16,682 bases of DNA from Flavobacteriales bacterium UBA3442 (GCA_002378565.1 DFSH01000069.1:1-16682), one strand, 5' to 3'. Shown: positions 7,201 to 14,530, counted from the first letter of the stretch. Numbers and translations are program-made. Notes: generated by a model not told the origin, from the sequence alone.

Positions 7201-8748
7201 GGGTTGGAATCAAGGATGACCTCAACCCATCCGCGTCAAGAAGGTTTAAGTTTTTTAGCTAAAGAGGCAGAGTTCTTCTTGAAGCCGTCAGTGCTTGAGG
7301 CGCATGGCGTTCCGCACATTGATGTGGCAGATTCGCGCCTGTTTCCGGATAGTGGTCGCGTAACCATAGAGGCTAGTGCCAACATGAGACGCTTGAAGCA
7401 AGCAGCAATGACAGCAAGCCTTATCGGCGGGTACCACAAGTTCAAAGACTTGGACATGAAGGTTCGTGGCCGCAATGAACTCTATGGCAGTGGCACGTAC
7501 CGCTACGTGGACGAGAACTTCAAGGAATGGCCAATTCATATGGGGAAAATTGATGTGGACTCCAATTTGCGTGTCATCGCTCAAGGAGAAATCACCTTGG
7601 ATGATCGCTTTCAGCTCAATCCCTGGTTCAAATACTATGGCATCATGCGCATGGTGTCGGATGATCCTTTGCTTGATGCGCAGGGGCGGATTCACATCAC
7701 CCAAACGTGCCCGTCGATGAAGACTGACTGGATCATGACCCACACGGCCATTGACCCCATGGATATCGTGATCCAGTTGCCAGATCCCGACACCACCCGA
7801 CCAGCCCACATTGTCACCAATGGCATCTACTTGATGAATGACAGCACCACGGTTTACACAGCCTTTGCTAGACGCAATAACCCCAGCGTGGCAGTTGAGT
7901 TGTTCAAGGCAGATGGGGTGCTGTTCTACTCTGATGAGGAGTCGGGCTATGTGGTCACCACCATGGATAGGTGGGCGGATGAGTCTGTGCCTGACAACAT
8001 GCTGATTTATCAGCCTGCATTGTGTGAGGTTAGGGGGTATGGCCAGCTTAGTTTGGGTGAAAATCGCATGGGCCGTGTTGCAATGCGCACCTATGGCAGC
8101 ATCAACCATCGCATGAAAACGGGTCGCTTGACTTCGCGGGTTGCGATCACTTTAGACTTTTTGTTCGCTGACGAAGTCCTTGACGCGATGCACAAGGAAC
8201 TGGCGTCCAATGCAACGGGCATCCCTACAGATCTGGAGGCAGACGGCTTGAGTGAGGCATTGATTCGCTTGATGAATCCACGAGAGATCAACCGATTCTT
8301 GGTTGCTAGAATTACTGACAAGCAACCCAAACAGCTCAGACAAACCATGGTCTTTGATGATGTAGATTTCAAATGGAATACCAAGACCCGATCCTTCCGT
8401 TCAGTTGATGCCATTGGCTTGGGATCCATTGATGGTCAGGGGGTTCATCGCTACATCGATGGTGAGTTGGAGTTGAGGAAGCGTCGTTCAGGTGATGAAA
8501 TCAGCATCTACCTCAATCCAGCTACAGAGCATTTCTTCACGTACCGACGCAATACCATGCGTTACTATGCATCAAACAGTGAACACTTGACCAGTATTTT
8601 AAACCTGAAGCCAAGCAAGCGGTCCATTCCTCGAGGAGAGGGATTGCCACGTTACAGCTTCATCACCACAACGTATGGCAATCTCTTGCGATTCCTTGAT
8701 GGTTTAGAGCAAGGTGAGGACGATGATCCGGTAGACCTTGAGGAGTAG
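4246..8748 (+). CDS. giant exported protein of unknown function (1500 aa), conserved Bacteroidota type
   Basis: I do not recognise a named domain. An N-terminal signal peptide is visible: basic residues (KRLR), a hydrophobic core (FAGLICWLLMA) and an SHA-Q cleavage site near residue 34, with no lipobox. Residues about 35-160 look helical. From about 170 to 1450 the protein is mostly alternating short strands with turns, rich in patterns such as GVPHIDVADSRLFPDSG (1021-1037), GSGTYRYVDENF and NPWFKYYG (ending at 1132). It ends in an acidic tail (EQGEDDDPVDLEE). From memory, the ADxRxFPDSG-like and NQYxTS-like patterns recur in large hypothetical proteins of Bacteroidota. The architecture suggests an elongated beta-rich periplasmic or surface protein, loosely like AsmA/TamB-type lipid-transport bridges, but that is only an analogy. 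There is no obvious C-terminal Por sorting domain and no C-terminal aromatic barrel signal. Start candidates are the tandem ATGs at 4246 and 4249, both inside prmA. No frameshift is seen. Confidence 0.8.
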   Translation: MMHRGIHSKGLLAKRLRFAGLICWLLMATPSHAQVRSFGEGEDFSKDFSRHMQFVMTKQDAASWLTTWSTVHADSAWSIDQRLAFQAAARNVLRKRILNAESWQALIDCMRYWADVTGEVTQAQGDRWFAQTVNQSKQLSRKGMEQYLHTATGLTDLTKQGPIRLYDFNGLSWWLIDGEIALADADPEKPDDLLRYQIIHGSLLGLAKGDSTVIDSLYATYDPLTQDLQASSGEVHWLRAGFAPGELYAVLGPWSTNLRRYGFAVDGATLHSSLYVPEPQAGHFEERLTGRTMDDQAVFPRFTCDAMDLSIKDFFDQVDYQGGFSVIGQKFFASGSESQPAHFTFWYDSLKVLDLRSDRFIIRPQGLLSKSAMVSLKLGKEDSLHHLQSTVRFDPSTRLLQINRPDRGLSLTPFSDSYHNLVIDLDQIQWRTNEPQVYLGGLNMGSGSPMVLESREYYRNERFIALQGLDLENPLTKLSEVAASSDNVPMTLYQVAVSMEMSMENCELLMLELAIQQFVTYDPITSMVEVLNKTHHYVLNRKGKRDYDVIRFVSEVATGMNARINLLDFNMEVMGVRVIALSDSQKVAIIPSSQTILIRKGMAFDFDGRIEAGRFTFYGRQHRFNYELFQFQMPTIDSMRFKVLAFERNANGLRPLVQVKNTIQDISGELWIDDPNNKSSNQYFPQYPIFTAAKSAKIYYDRAYGGIYPKQDFFVNIKPFQIDSLDNTSTEGLAFDGTFVSAGIFPDRPQMIRVQRDYSLGFTESTGDAGWQAFESRGNAAGTVQLTMSGLTLDGDLTYQRALGQSSKFDIFPDSVRGRGVFDLTALPGPERGGGHPSAHGDDASMHWLPYASSWQSQSRSMPFDSYPSRPMKVTGRLTYGDDRLAAKGLLAFNDAELQGRRIRLNASWLQSPYVSFRVRANADSEWGFQMSGTSADVDFISEEGKFVAASGASTLQFPKNQYETSMDRATWHIERQSVAVTKGNGLESRMTSTHPRQEGLSFLAKEAEFFLKPSVLEAHGVPHIDVADSRLFPDSGRVTIEASANMRRLKQAAMTASLIGGYHKFKDLDMKVRGRNELYGSGTYRYVDENFKEWPIHMGKIDVDSNLRVIAQGEITLDDRFQLNPWFKYYGIMRMVSDDPLLDAQGRIHITQTCPSMKTDWIMTHTAIDPMDIVIQLPDPDTTRPAHIVTNGIYLMNDSTTVYTAFARRNNPSVAVELFKADGVLFYSDEESGYVVTTMDRWADESVPDNMLIYQPALCEVRGYGQLSLGENRMGRVAMRTYGSINHRMKTGRLTSRVAITLDFLFADEVLDAMHKELASNATGIPTDLEADGLSEALIRLMNPREINRFLVARITDKQPKQLRQTMVFDDVDFKWNTKTRSFRSVDAIGLGSIDGQGVHRYIDGELELRKRRSGDEISIYLNPATEHFFTYRRNTMRYYASNSEHLTSILNLKPSKRSIPRGEGLPRYSFITTTYGNLLRFLDGLEQGEDDDPVDLEE
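5737..5760 (+). repeat. 12-bp imperfect tandem repeat inside the giant gene
   Basis: TCCATGGAGATG is followed directly by TCCATGGAGAAT, with two mismatches at the end of the second copy. It is in frame and encodes SMEM-SMEN, so it looks like a small in-frame duplication that did not disturb the protein. Confidence 0.7.
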
Positions 8749-8804
8749 GTAATGTTGGGTTAAAAGGCGCTCACAGTTTTTCAAGGACTTTTTCATCACC
8801 CCCC

Positions 8805-8834
8805 TTTGCAGGGGAGGATTCGTCATTATATTTG
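8805..8834 (+). promoter_or_regulatory. Bacteroidota-type promoter of the tRNA-Arg gene
   Basis: A -33 element TTTG (8805-8808) and a -7 element TATATTTG (8827-8834), a full match to TAnnTTTG, are separated by 18 bp. The tRNA begins 17 bp after the -7 box, leaving a leader of a few bases. This is the clearest promoter in the window and supports the phylum assignment. Confidence 0.75.
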
Positions 8835-8851
8835 CAGCCTCTTATACCAGA

Positions 8852-8925
8852 GGCCCCGTAGCTCAACTGAATAGAGTATCTGACTACGGATCAGAAGGTT
8901 CCAGGTTTGAATCCTGGCGGGGTCA
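8852..8925 (+). tRNA. tRNA-Arg (anticodon ACG)
   Basis: A complete 74-nt cloverleaf. The acceptor stem GGCCCCG pairs with CGGGGTC (one G-U); the D stem is GCTC/GAGT (one G-U at its base). The anticodon stem TCTGA/TCAGA encloses loop CTACGGA with ACG at 8886-8888. The variable loop is AGGTT and the T stem CCAGG/CCTGG encloses TTTGAAT. The discriminator base is A and CCA is not encoded. Position 19 is A (8870) and position 56 is T (8908), replacing the usual G19-C56 tertiary pair with A-U. The anticodon A34 should need deamination to inosine by TadA to read CGU, CGC and CGA codons. Fold and identity are clear by hand. Confidence 0.96.
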
Positions 8926-8926
8926 C

Positions 8927-8960
8927 AAAAAAAGCCAATCCGCTTAGGGTTGGCTTTTTT
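8927..8960 (+). terminator. Rho-independent terminator after tRNA-Arg
   Basis: Stem AGCCAATCC (8933-8941) pairs with GGGTTGGCT (8947-8955), nine pairs including one T-G, around a GCTTA loop. An A run precedes it and six Ts end it (8955-8960). It starts immediately after the tRNA and should release a single-gene transcript. Confidence 0.9.
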
Positions 8961-9093
8961 AAGTTTAACTGAATGGTGCTCAAATTCACCAATGTAACCG
9001 GTCTGCTTTTAAAAGTTAAGTAACGGAGAATTCAAACCAAACTGTGCATTGGCAAAAAAAACACAGAATAAAGCTGCCCGTGAGCCGGCATGA

Positions 9094-9122
9094 TTGATTC
9101 AGGGTTGGTGTTCCTATCTTGC
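9094..9122 (+). promoter_or_regulatory. weak promoter candidate for the DEAD-box helicase
   Basis: TTG (9094-9096), an 18-bp spacer and TATCTTGC (9115-9122) roughly follow the TTG-N18-TAnnTTTG pattern, but the -7 box departs from consensus in its last positions. If used, it would leave a 5' leader of about 80 nt. Confidence 0.35.
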
Positions 9123-9209
9123 GGCCGAATTGACAAGCCTTTCAGCATCAGTCAATGCAGCAGAATTTGACGTCGTAACAATCAGGGCGTCTGACATAAT
9201 ACAAGACAC

Positions 9210-10460
9210 ATGCCTACCTATTTTACCGACTTCGACTTCAGCGATACCCTTCTCGACGCCATTCATTACATGAATTTTAAGGAGGCAACAGAAATTCAAG
9301 AAAAAGCCATTCCACACATCCTTGAAGGCAAGGATTTGATTGGTTGTGCACAAACAGGTACGGGTAAAACAGCAGCCTTTGTATTACCCACGCTACAGCT
9401 ATTGTGCGATGAGGATAATTCGGGGGTGCAGGTGTTAATTCTTTGCCCCACCCGTGAACTGGCCGTTCAAATTGATCGACAAGTTCAGGGATTGGCTTAT
9501 TTCACGAACCACAATTGCCATTCAGTTTATGGTGGCCGTGATGGCGTTGATTGGGCTTCTGAGGAGCGTGCCTTGAAAGGTGGTGCAGATATCATTATTG
9601 CTACACCGGGCAGGTTGCTCGCTCACATTGACCGGGGTTATTGCAAATTTTCTGGTGTGAGGCACTTGATTCTTGATGAGGCTGACCGCATGCTTGACAT
9701 TGGTTTCTTTGATGACATCGTGAAGATCATTGGGCAATTGCCAAAGAAGCGACAAAGCTTGATGTTTTCTGCTACCATGGCAGACAAAATCAGGAAACTG
9801 GCGAATCAGATTTTGAACAACCCATTGGAGGTCAGTGTGGCGGTTTCAAAACCAGCTGAAGGCGTGACTCAAGAGGTTTATATGGCCCATGAGGATCAGA
9901 AAAATCGCATGGTCAAGCATTTATTGAAGGACAAGGATTTATTCCAAGCCATCCTTATCTTCTGTTCGACCAAGAAGAAAGTAGAGCAGTTGTCTCGCCA
10001 ATTGAAGCGATCCAATTACAATGCAGAAGGTATTTCCTCAGATTATGCACAGAAGGAACGTGAAGAGACCCTTGCAGGTTTCCGCAGCGGAAGAACACGC
10101 ATTTTGGTGGCAACGGACGTGATGAGTCGAGGCATTGACATCAAAGGCATCGATCTGGTTATCAATTATGATGTACCAACAGATGCAGAGGATTATGTTC
10201 ACCGCATTGGCCGCACGGCTCGAGCTAAGAGCAAGGGCATGGCCATCACCTTTATTTGCCAGGAGGACATGTACCGCTTTGTTCGCATTGAAGAGCTGAT
10301 TGAGCGAAAACTGGATAAAAAACACCCGCCAGAGCACATTGGCAATGGTCCTGAATGGGATGCTTCTGCAAAGAAAAGCCGATACAGCAGTGGTGGTCGT
10401 GGTGGACGTCCTCAGTCAGGTGGCGGCAAGGGCGGATCCCATCGCGGGAATCGTCGCTAG
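9210..10460 (+). CDS. DEAD-box ATP-dependent RNA helicase, RhlE-like
   Basis: A 416-residue cytoplasmic RNA helicase. Motifs appear in order: Q-motif region with F23 and Q30 (NFKEATEIQEKAIP), Walker A AQTGTGKT 47-54, PTRELA 80-85, the GG of motif Ib near 108, TPGR 132-135, DEAD 156-159, SAT 187-189, then in domain 2 ATDVMSRGID near 300 and HRIGRTAR 331-338. A basic glycine/arginine tail (GGRGGRPQSGGGKGGSHRGNRR at the end) is typical of RhlE-type proteins and should bind RNA nonspecifically. Likely roles are ribosome assembly, RNA turnover or cold adaptation, by family only. The ATG start gives the normal N-terminus (YFTDFDFSDTLLDAI). No Shine-Dalgarno is evident, which is normal in Bacteroidota. 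Its stop lies 5 bp from the stop of the opposing EamA gene. The family call is secure; the subfamily is likely. Confidence 0.93.
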   Translation: MPTYFTDFDFSDTLLDAIHYMNFKEATEIQEKAIPHILEGKDLIGCAQTGTGKTAAFVLPTLQLLCDEDNSGVQVLILCPTRELAVQIDRQVQGLAYFTNHNCHSVYGGRDGVDWASEERALKGGADIIIATPGRLLAHIDRGYCKFSGVRHLILDEADRMLDIGFFDDIVKIIGQLPKKRQSLMFSATMADKIRKLANQILNNPLEVSVAVSKPAEGVTQEVYMAHEDQKNRMVKHLLKDKDLFQAILIFCSTKKKVEQLSRQLKRSNYNAEGISSDYAQKEREETLAGFRSGRTRILVATDVMSRGIDIKGIDLVINYDVPTDAEDYVHRIGRTARAKSKGMAITFICQEDMYRFVRIEELIERKLDKKHPPEHIGNGPEWDASAKKSRYSSGGRGGRPQSGGGKGGSHRGNRR

Positions 10461-10465
10461 GCTGC

Positions 10466-11359
10466 TTAGGCGTTGACCTTTTGACGCGATTGGTACCAGA
10501 GATTTAGCACCACCCCAGCTATCACCAGGCCTATGGCAATAAACATCATGCCAGAAGGGATGAAGTCAAATAAGGTTATGTCCCATGCAATGGCAAAAAT
10601 GACACCCAGGTATTTCAACGGCGCCACGGTACTCACTTCCGAAAGGTGATAGCTTTTTGTCATGTACAGTTGAGCGTACTGGGTACTGACACCGAGGCCA
10701 AGCAATAAGGCCCAATCCCACCCCGTTGGTGGAACCCAATTGAACAAGGCAAATACCAGCATGATAGGGAAAGCAATCAATGAGAAATACATCACAATCA
10801 CAAGAGGGTTTTCATCTTTGAGTTTGCGGACGGCATTGTAGGCTAAGCCACTCAGCATGCTTGACCCCACACCAATCAACAGCAAATCCGTGGGAATCAC
10901 TTCACTGGACCATTTAAGCATGGCAATGCCTAGAAAGGAGACCAAGAAGAAGCCCCATTGCGCTGATTGGGTTTTTTCCTTCAGGAGGTAGCCCGCAATG
11001 AAGGCAGTAAAGAAGGGGCTGAGGTATTGCAGGGTAATGGCTGCTGACAAAGGCATGTTCTGCACCGTGTAGAAATACATGGTCAGTGCAATGGTTCCAG
11101 CGAGTCCACGGATGATTAGCCATCGCTTGTTTTTACCCCAAGGTGAGATGCCCTGAAAGGTCAACATGCTGAAGGACATGATCAAGGTGACGATGGCCCT
11201 GAATAGCACCAATTCTGTGGCTGGAAGGTGTGGTAAGTATTTGACAATCAAATTCATTGCTGCAAAAAACAGCACAGAAAGCAGCATCATTTGAATGCCC
11301 TTTTTGTTGTTCTTTGTTAGGCTGGAATGGGGTTTCTTCATGGCTGCTGGTTCCAACAT
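10466..11359 (-). CDS. EamA/DMT-family membrane transporter
   Basis: A 297-residue inner-membrane protein with about ten hydrophobic helices in two homologous EamA halves, the drug/metabolite transporter arrangement. The first half runs from about residue 22 to 150, with the LRxAG-like segment here reading IRGLAGTIALTMYFYTVQNMPLSAAITLQYLSPFF in family order. The second half ends with PLKYLGVIFAIAWDITLFDFIPSG and a last helix before a basic tail. Substrates of this family range from amino acids to riboflavin to nucleotide derivatives, so none can be assigned. The start may be the ATG at 11359 or a second ATG at 11341 (MKKPHSSL), which gives a more usual N-terminus. It begins 3 bp after the yaaA stop and is likely co-transcribed with it. 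Confidence 0.88.
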   Translation of the reverse strand: MLEPAAMKKPHSSLTKNNKKGIQMMLLSVLFFAAMNLIVKYLPHLPATELVLFRAIVTLIMSFSMLTFQGISPWGKNKRWLIIRGLAGTIALTMYFYTVQNMPLSAAITLQYLSPFFTAFIAGYLLKEKTQSAQWGFFLVSFLGIAMLKWSSEVIPTDLLLIGVGSSMLSGLAYNAVRKLKDENPLVIVMYFSLIAFPIMLVFALFNWVPPTGWDWALLLGLGVSTQYAQLYMTKSYHLSEVSTVAPLKYLGVIFAIAWDITLFDFIPSGMMFIAIGLVIAGVVLNLWYQSRQKVNA

Positions 11360-11362
11360 TGA

Positions 11363-12103
11363 TTAAGGTGCCTTCCGGGTGAATGTCAGTTGGGATTCTG
11401 TGGAGTTCAAGCGGTCAAGCCGGTAGCCATCTGCTTGAAATGCTTTGATGTGATTGAGGTCAGCATGTTCGATGCTGCAAAGGTGTCGTGCCATCAACCC
11501 ACGAGCCTGTTTGGAGAACACGGACATCTGGCGGCTAGCACCGTCTTTTTTTTGTAAAAATTGGACATCAACCCATTGGTGGGCTTTGAGTTGATCGCGA
11601 AGAATTACTTGAGCGTACTCCTGTGAAGCAAGGTTGAGCACCATGCCTCCTGGTTCAAGTCGTTGGTCAAGTTGTTGGGTGACAATTGATGCCCAATAGG
11701 CCCTGAGTGATTGATCATTGAGCCGCTGGTTCATGTCTAACCGGTAAGGACTGATCTGGTCCATGGGGCGGAGCATGCCATAGAGGCCTGATACAATAAT
11801 CAATTGCTCATTGGCCCGAATTTGAGCCTTGCCCGATAGGCTTCCAGGATTCAATTGACCAAAGGCATCACCCTTGAAGCTGAATAGGGCCGCACCGCTG
11901 CCACTTCTTTTCCATTGACTCAGGGTTTCACTCACCTTGAGGGTCATCGCATCACTGGTCTGGTAGAAGGCTTGGATGGCCTTATGGTCCATGGCCTTGA
12001 GTTGATTGGCAAGGGATTCAGCCTGCTTGATGAAGCAGGGAGGTTGGGTCCCCATGACGGGGGTTGCTTGCATGGTTTTGGAGCTTGAAAGGATGGCAAT
12101 CAT
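11363..12103 (-). CDS. yaaA: YaaA-family (DUF328) peroxide stress protein
   Basis: A cytoplasmic protein of 246 residues, the normal YaaA length. Conserved blocks seen are MIAILSSSKTM at the N-terminus (compare the MLILISPAKTL type), FSFKGD at 74-79, SGLYGMLRPMDQISPYRLDM from 105, NLASQEY from 157 and KQARGLMARH. In E. coli YaaA is induced by OxyR and lowers free intracellular iron during peroxide stress; biochemical studies of the family also point to DNA binding. I placed the start at 12103 because the conserved N-terminus begins there. The same frame stays open to 12232, but that extension does not resemble the family and would overlap the divergent receptor gene. It is divergent from a TonB receptor across 73 bp and is followed 3 bp later by the EamA transporter. 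The family call is strong; the role is by homology. Confidence 0.9.
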   Translation of the reverse strand: MIAILSSSKTMQATPVMGTQPPCFIKQAESLANQLKAMDHKAIQAFYQTSDAMTLKVSETLSQWKRSGSGAALFSFKGDAFGQLNPGSLSGKAQIRANEQLIIVSGLYGMLRPMDQISPYRLDMNQRLNDQSLRAYWASIVTQQLDQRLEPGGMVLNLASQEYAQVILRDQLKAHQWVDVQFLQKKDGASRQMSVFSKQARGLMARHLCSIEHADLNHIKAFQADGYRLDRLNSTESQLTFTRKAP

Positions 12104-12176
12104 GAATCCAGCAAATGTCAGGGTTTTTCCTTTGTCCGTGAGAAATTTTGGTAGGGTTTTTGAGTAGCTTGCTCCG

Positions 12177-14444
12177 ATGTTTAATCGGACACCCCTTATG
12201 ATCTCCCTGTCACTGCTCATTTCAGCGGGCATGGCTCATGCGCAAGTGATTGAAAGCGGAACCTTTCGTGTAGAATTTCGATTAAAAAAGGCAAAAGACT
12301 CTGTGTACAATCCCTTGGATGAGGTGGTTGTGTCAGCTTATCGGACGGCAGAGAAAAGGCAGCGTGTGATTCAAGAAATTGACTTAATACCCACGGCAAA
12401 AATTCAGCAGTCACTGGGTTCAAGCACTGTTGATGTGTTGGCAACCCATGCATCCATTGCCATTCAAAAAAGCCAACAAGGCGGAGGCAGCATCATCTTG
12501 CGTGGCATGGAGGCCAATCGGGTTCTTTTGGTCGTCGATGGCATTCGCATGAATAATTTGATTTACCGAAGCGGTCACTTGCAAAATGCCATCACGGTGG
12601 ATCCGTTGAGTTTGGATCGCATTGAAGTGTCATTTGGCCCTACCTCCAATGCCTATGGGAGCGATGCCCTTGGTGGCGTTGTTCACTTCATGACCAAGAC
12701 ACCTAAGTTTACAGAGACATACCGGATCAATGGGCAAATGTTGCTGAAAACCACGTCGGTAAACAATGGCAAGGTCTCCCATGTGGAAGTGAAAGCATCC
12801 GGTAAACGCTTGGCATCACTGACCACTTTAACGCAATCTGCCTTTGGTGATTTGCGATCAGGGCGCAAGATTAATCCATCCTACGGCTTGCCCTATGGTG
12901 AGCGAAGGGTTTACCAGTCCACCTTCATGGGCCATGACAGTGTACACAGCAACCCTGACCCTTGGTTGCAGGTTGGCTCATCCTACACGCAAAATGATCT
13001 TTTGCATAAAACCTTGTGGCGTTTTCGTCCAGGTCGCGTCCATCAAGTAAACATTCAGGTGTCGACCTCATCCAACGTGATGCGCTTTGACCGTTTGACG
13101 GACAAAGAAGGGTTTGGCCCGCTTGGTCGTCCCTTGTTGAAATATGCTGAATGGTATTATGGCCCACAAGACAGATCCTTGTTTGCCTACAAATACAAGG
13201 GGCGTGACCAATGGGGCTTTGATGGGGTCAATGTGACCGCGTACAAGCAAGTTGTGCAGGAAAGCCGCATGACAAGGAAATTCAACAACCCCTACAGGAA
13301 TTATCGCATCGAGGATGTTGTTGTGTGGGGCTTCAACGCAGATGGCGAGAAACGCTGGCAAGGCAATGTGCTTCGTGCGGGCATCGATGGATCCATTCAG
13401 GGGGTTCAATCCCAGGCGTTTCAACGACACATCATGGATGCATGGGATCAACGCCCTATAGACAGTCGCTACCCAGGAGGAGTGAATCAAATGAAATCAT
13501 TGGCAGTATTTGCCACCCACGTCAATGAAATTAATGAGCACTTGACCTTGTCTGAGGGGTTCAGGGTGGGGCTGAGTCAGCTTCACAGCGAGTTCACCGA
13601 TAGCACATTCTTTCCTTTTCCCTTTCAGCACATAAACCAAGCCATGCCGGTTGCATCAGGTAGCATGGGTCTGATTTATTCCCCGCATGATCGATTGAAA
13701 TACACAGTCTCAGCAACCACAGGCTTTCGAGCTCCAAACATTGATGATGTAGCTAAAGTGTTCAACACCTCACCTGGTCGAATCATTGTACCTAACCCCT
13801 ATTTGCGGCCAGAGCAAGCGTTCACCTTGGAGTTGTCTAAAACCAAGGTCTTTGACAAGGGCAGCAATTATGAGCTTCACGTATTCAGCACCTCTTTAAC
13901 CGATGCCTTGGTGATACAGCCTTCAGGTTTGTATGGCAGCGATTCCATTGTGTACAATGGTGAGATGGCTCAAGTCTTGTCACAAAGCAACATGGGTCAT
14001 GCTTACCTGTTGGGCTTTTCTGCTTCAGCCATGCATGTGTTCAGCCGCGAATGGAAGGCAGAGGGCAACATGCACTTGGTCAAGGGGCGGATGCTTTCTC
14101 AAGACATGAAAGTCATGCCAATGGATCACATCCCGCCGATGACATACAAGGCCTCATTGAATTACACCAAGGGTATTTTTAGGGCTGACTTGTTCCTTTT
14201 GGGTGCAGGATGGAAGCACATCGATGAGTACCTGTTAACGGGGGAGGACAATGCCCGTTATGCCACGCCAGTTGGTATGCCTTCATGGCAGACTGTGAAT
14301 ATGCATCTCTCGATGCGTCTCAAGCAAGGTTGGTATTTTCAAAGTGGCATTCAGAACATAGCTGATTTGCAATACCGGACCTTTGCATCAGGCATCAATG
14401 CTGCCGGTCGCAATTTGATCTTTTCAATTCGCTACACGTTTTAG
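12177..14444 (+). CDS. TonB-dependent outer membrane receptor, haem/iron receptor-like
   Basis: A 755-residue outer-membrane barrel. The signal peptide runs to an AHA-Q cleavage site near residue 22, and a TonB-box-like EVVVSAYR lies at 49-56. The plug domain (about 70-175) contains IILRGMEANRVLLVVDGIRM, LDRIEVSFGPTSNAYGSDALGGVVHFMTK. The barrel fills the rest, with MRFDRLT and YAEWYYGPQDRS, GFRAPNIDDVAKVF and the ending ASGINAAGRNLIFSIRYTF. The terminal Phe is the usual BAM signal. The plug wording and the ending recall the haemoglobin/transferrin/lactoferrin receptor group more than SusC. There is no N-terminal carboxypeptidase-like domain and no SusD partner, which also argues against a SusC-type glycan importer. 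The substrate is therefore most likely haem, siderophore or another iron source, with moderate confidence. Upstream, TTTG at 12131 and a degenerate TAGGGTTT at 12152 are at best a weak promoter. The start ATG fits the signal peptide. Confidence 0.9.
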   Translation: MFNRTPLMISLSLLISAGMAHAQVIESGTFRVEFRLKKAKDSVYNPLDEVVVSAYRTAEKRQRVIQEIDLIPTAKIQQSLGSSTVDVLATHASIAIQKSQQGGGSIILRGMEANRVLLVVDGIRMNNLIYRSGHLQNAITVDPLSLDRIEVSFGPTSNAYGSDALGGVVHFMTKTPKFTETYRINGQMLLKTTSVNNGKVSHVEVKASGKRLASLTTLTQSAFGDLRSGRKINPSYGLPYGERRVYQSTFMGHDSVHSNPDPWLQVGSSYTQNDLLHKTLWRFRPGRVHQVNIQVSTSSNVMRFDRLTDKEGFGPLGRPLLKYAEWYYGPQDRSLFAYKYKGRDQWGFDGVNVTAYKQVVQESRMTRKFNNPYRNYRIEDVVVWGFNADGEKRWQGNVLRAGIDGSIQGVQSQAFQRHIMDAWDQRPIDSRYPGGVNQMKSLAVFATHVNEINEHLTLSEGFRVGLSQLHSEFTDSTFFPFPFQHINQAMPVASGSMGLIYSPHDRLKYTVSATTGFRAPNIDDVAKVFNTSPGRIIVPNPYLRPEQAFTLELSKTKVFDKGSNYELHVFSTSLTDALVIQPSGLYGSDSIVYNGEMAQVLSQSNMGHAYLLGFSASAMHVFSREWKAEGNMHLVKGRMLSQDMKVMPMDHIPPMTYKASLNYTKGIFRADLFLLGAGWKHIDEYLLTGEDNARYATPVGMPSWQTVNMHLSMRLKQGWYFQSGIQNIADLQYRTFASGINAAGRNLIFSIRYTF

Positions 14445-14530
14445 GTTAAGCTTTACCCATGACAGGGTATTTATGGTTGGCTTCTTCATTTGTTTTGAAA
14501 CCACAGGGCTTTTCTTCCGATATTGTTGGG

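Larger units (their letters stand above)
8749..9209. other. intergenic region between the giant gene and the helicase
   Basis: This 461-bp stretch holds the tRNA-Arg gene with its promoter and terminator, annotated separately, and a weak promoter candidate for the helicase. In 8749-8804 I see no terminator for the upstream operon. In 8961-9093 I see no ORF with coding character, no riboswitch-like structure I can name and no repeats. The A-rich run near 9053-9061 has no evident role. Confidence 0.6.

Noticed and set aside
7288..8109. 273-codon open frame on the minus strand inside the giant gene
   Set aside because: It lies wholly within a well-supported plus-strand gene. Its translation is rich in His, Ile and Arg with no recognisable motif, as expected for an antisense shadow.
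8801..8814. CCCC-TTTGCA-GGGG hairpin as terminator of the giant gene
   Set aside because: The stem is only 4 bp with no T tract after it, and its loop contains the likely -33 element of the tRNA promoter.
8852..8925. tRNA gene as an integration (att) site
   Set aside because: No integrase, no direct repeat of the tRNA 3' end in the window and no foreign-looking genes nearby.
12104..12232. 43-codon N-terminal extension of yaaA
   Set aside because: The extension does not resemble the YaaA N-terminus and would overlap the signal peptide of the divergent receptor. The conserved MIAILSSSKT start at 12103 fits the family.
14459..14530. 24-codon N-terminal extension of the GH20 gene
   Set aside because: The extra residues are not signal-like, while starting at 14531 gives a lipoprotein-type signal.
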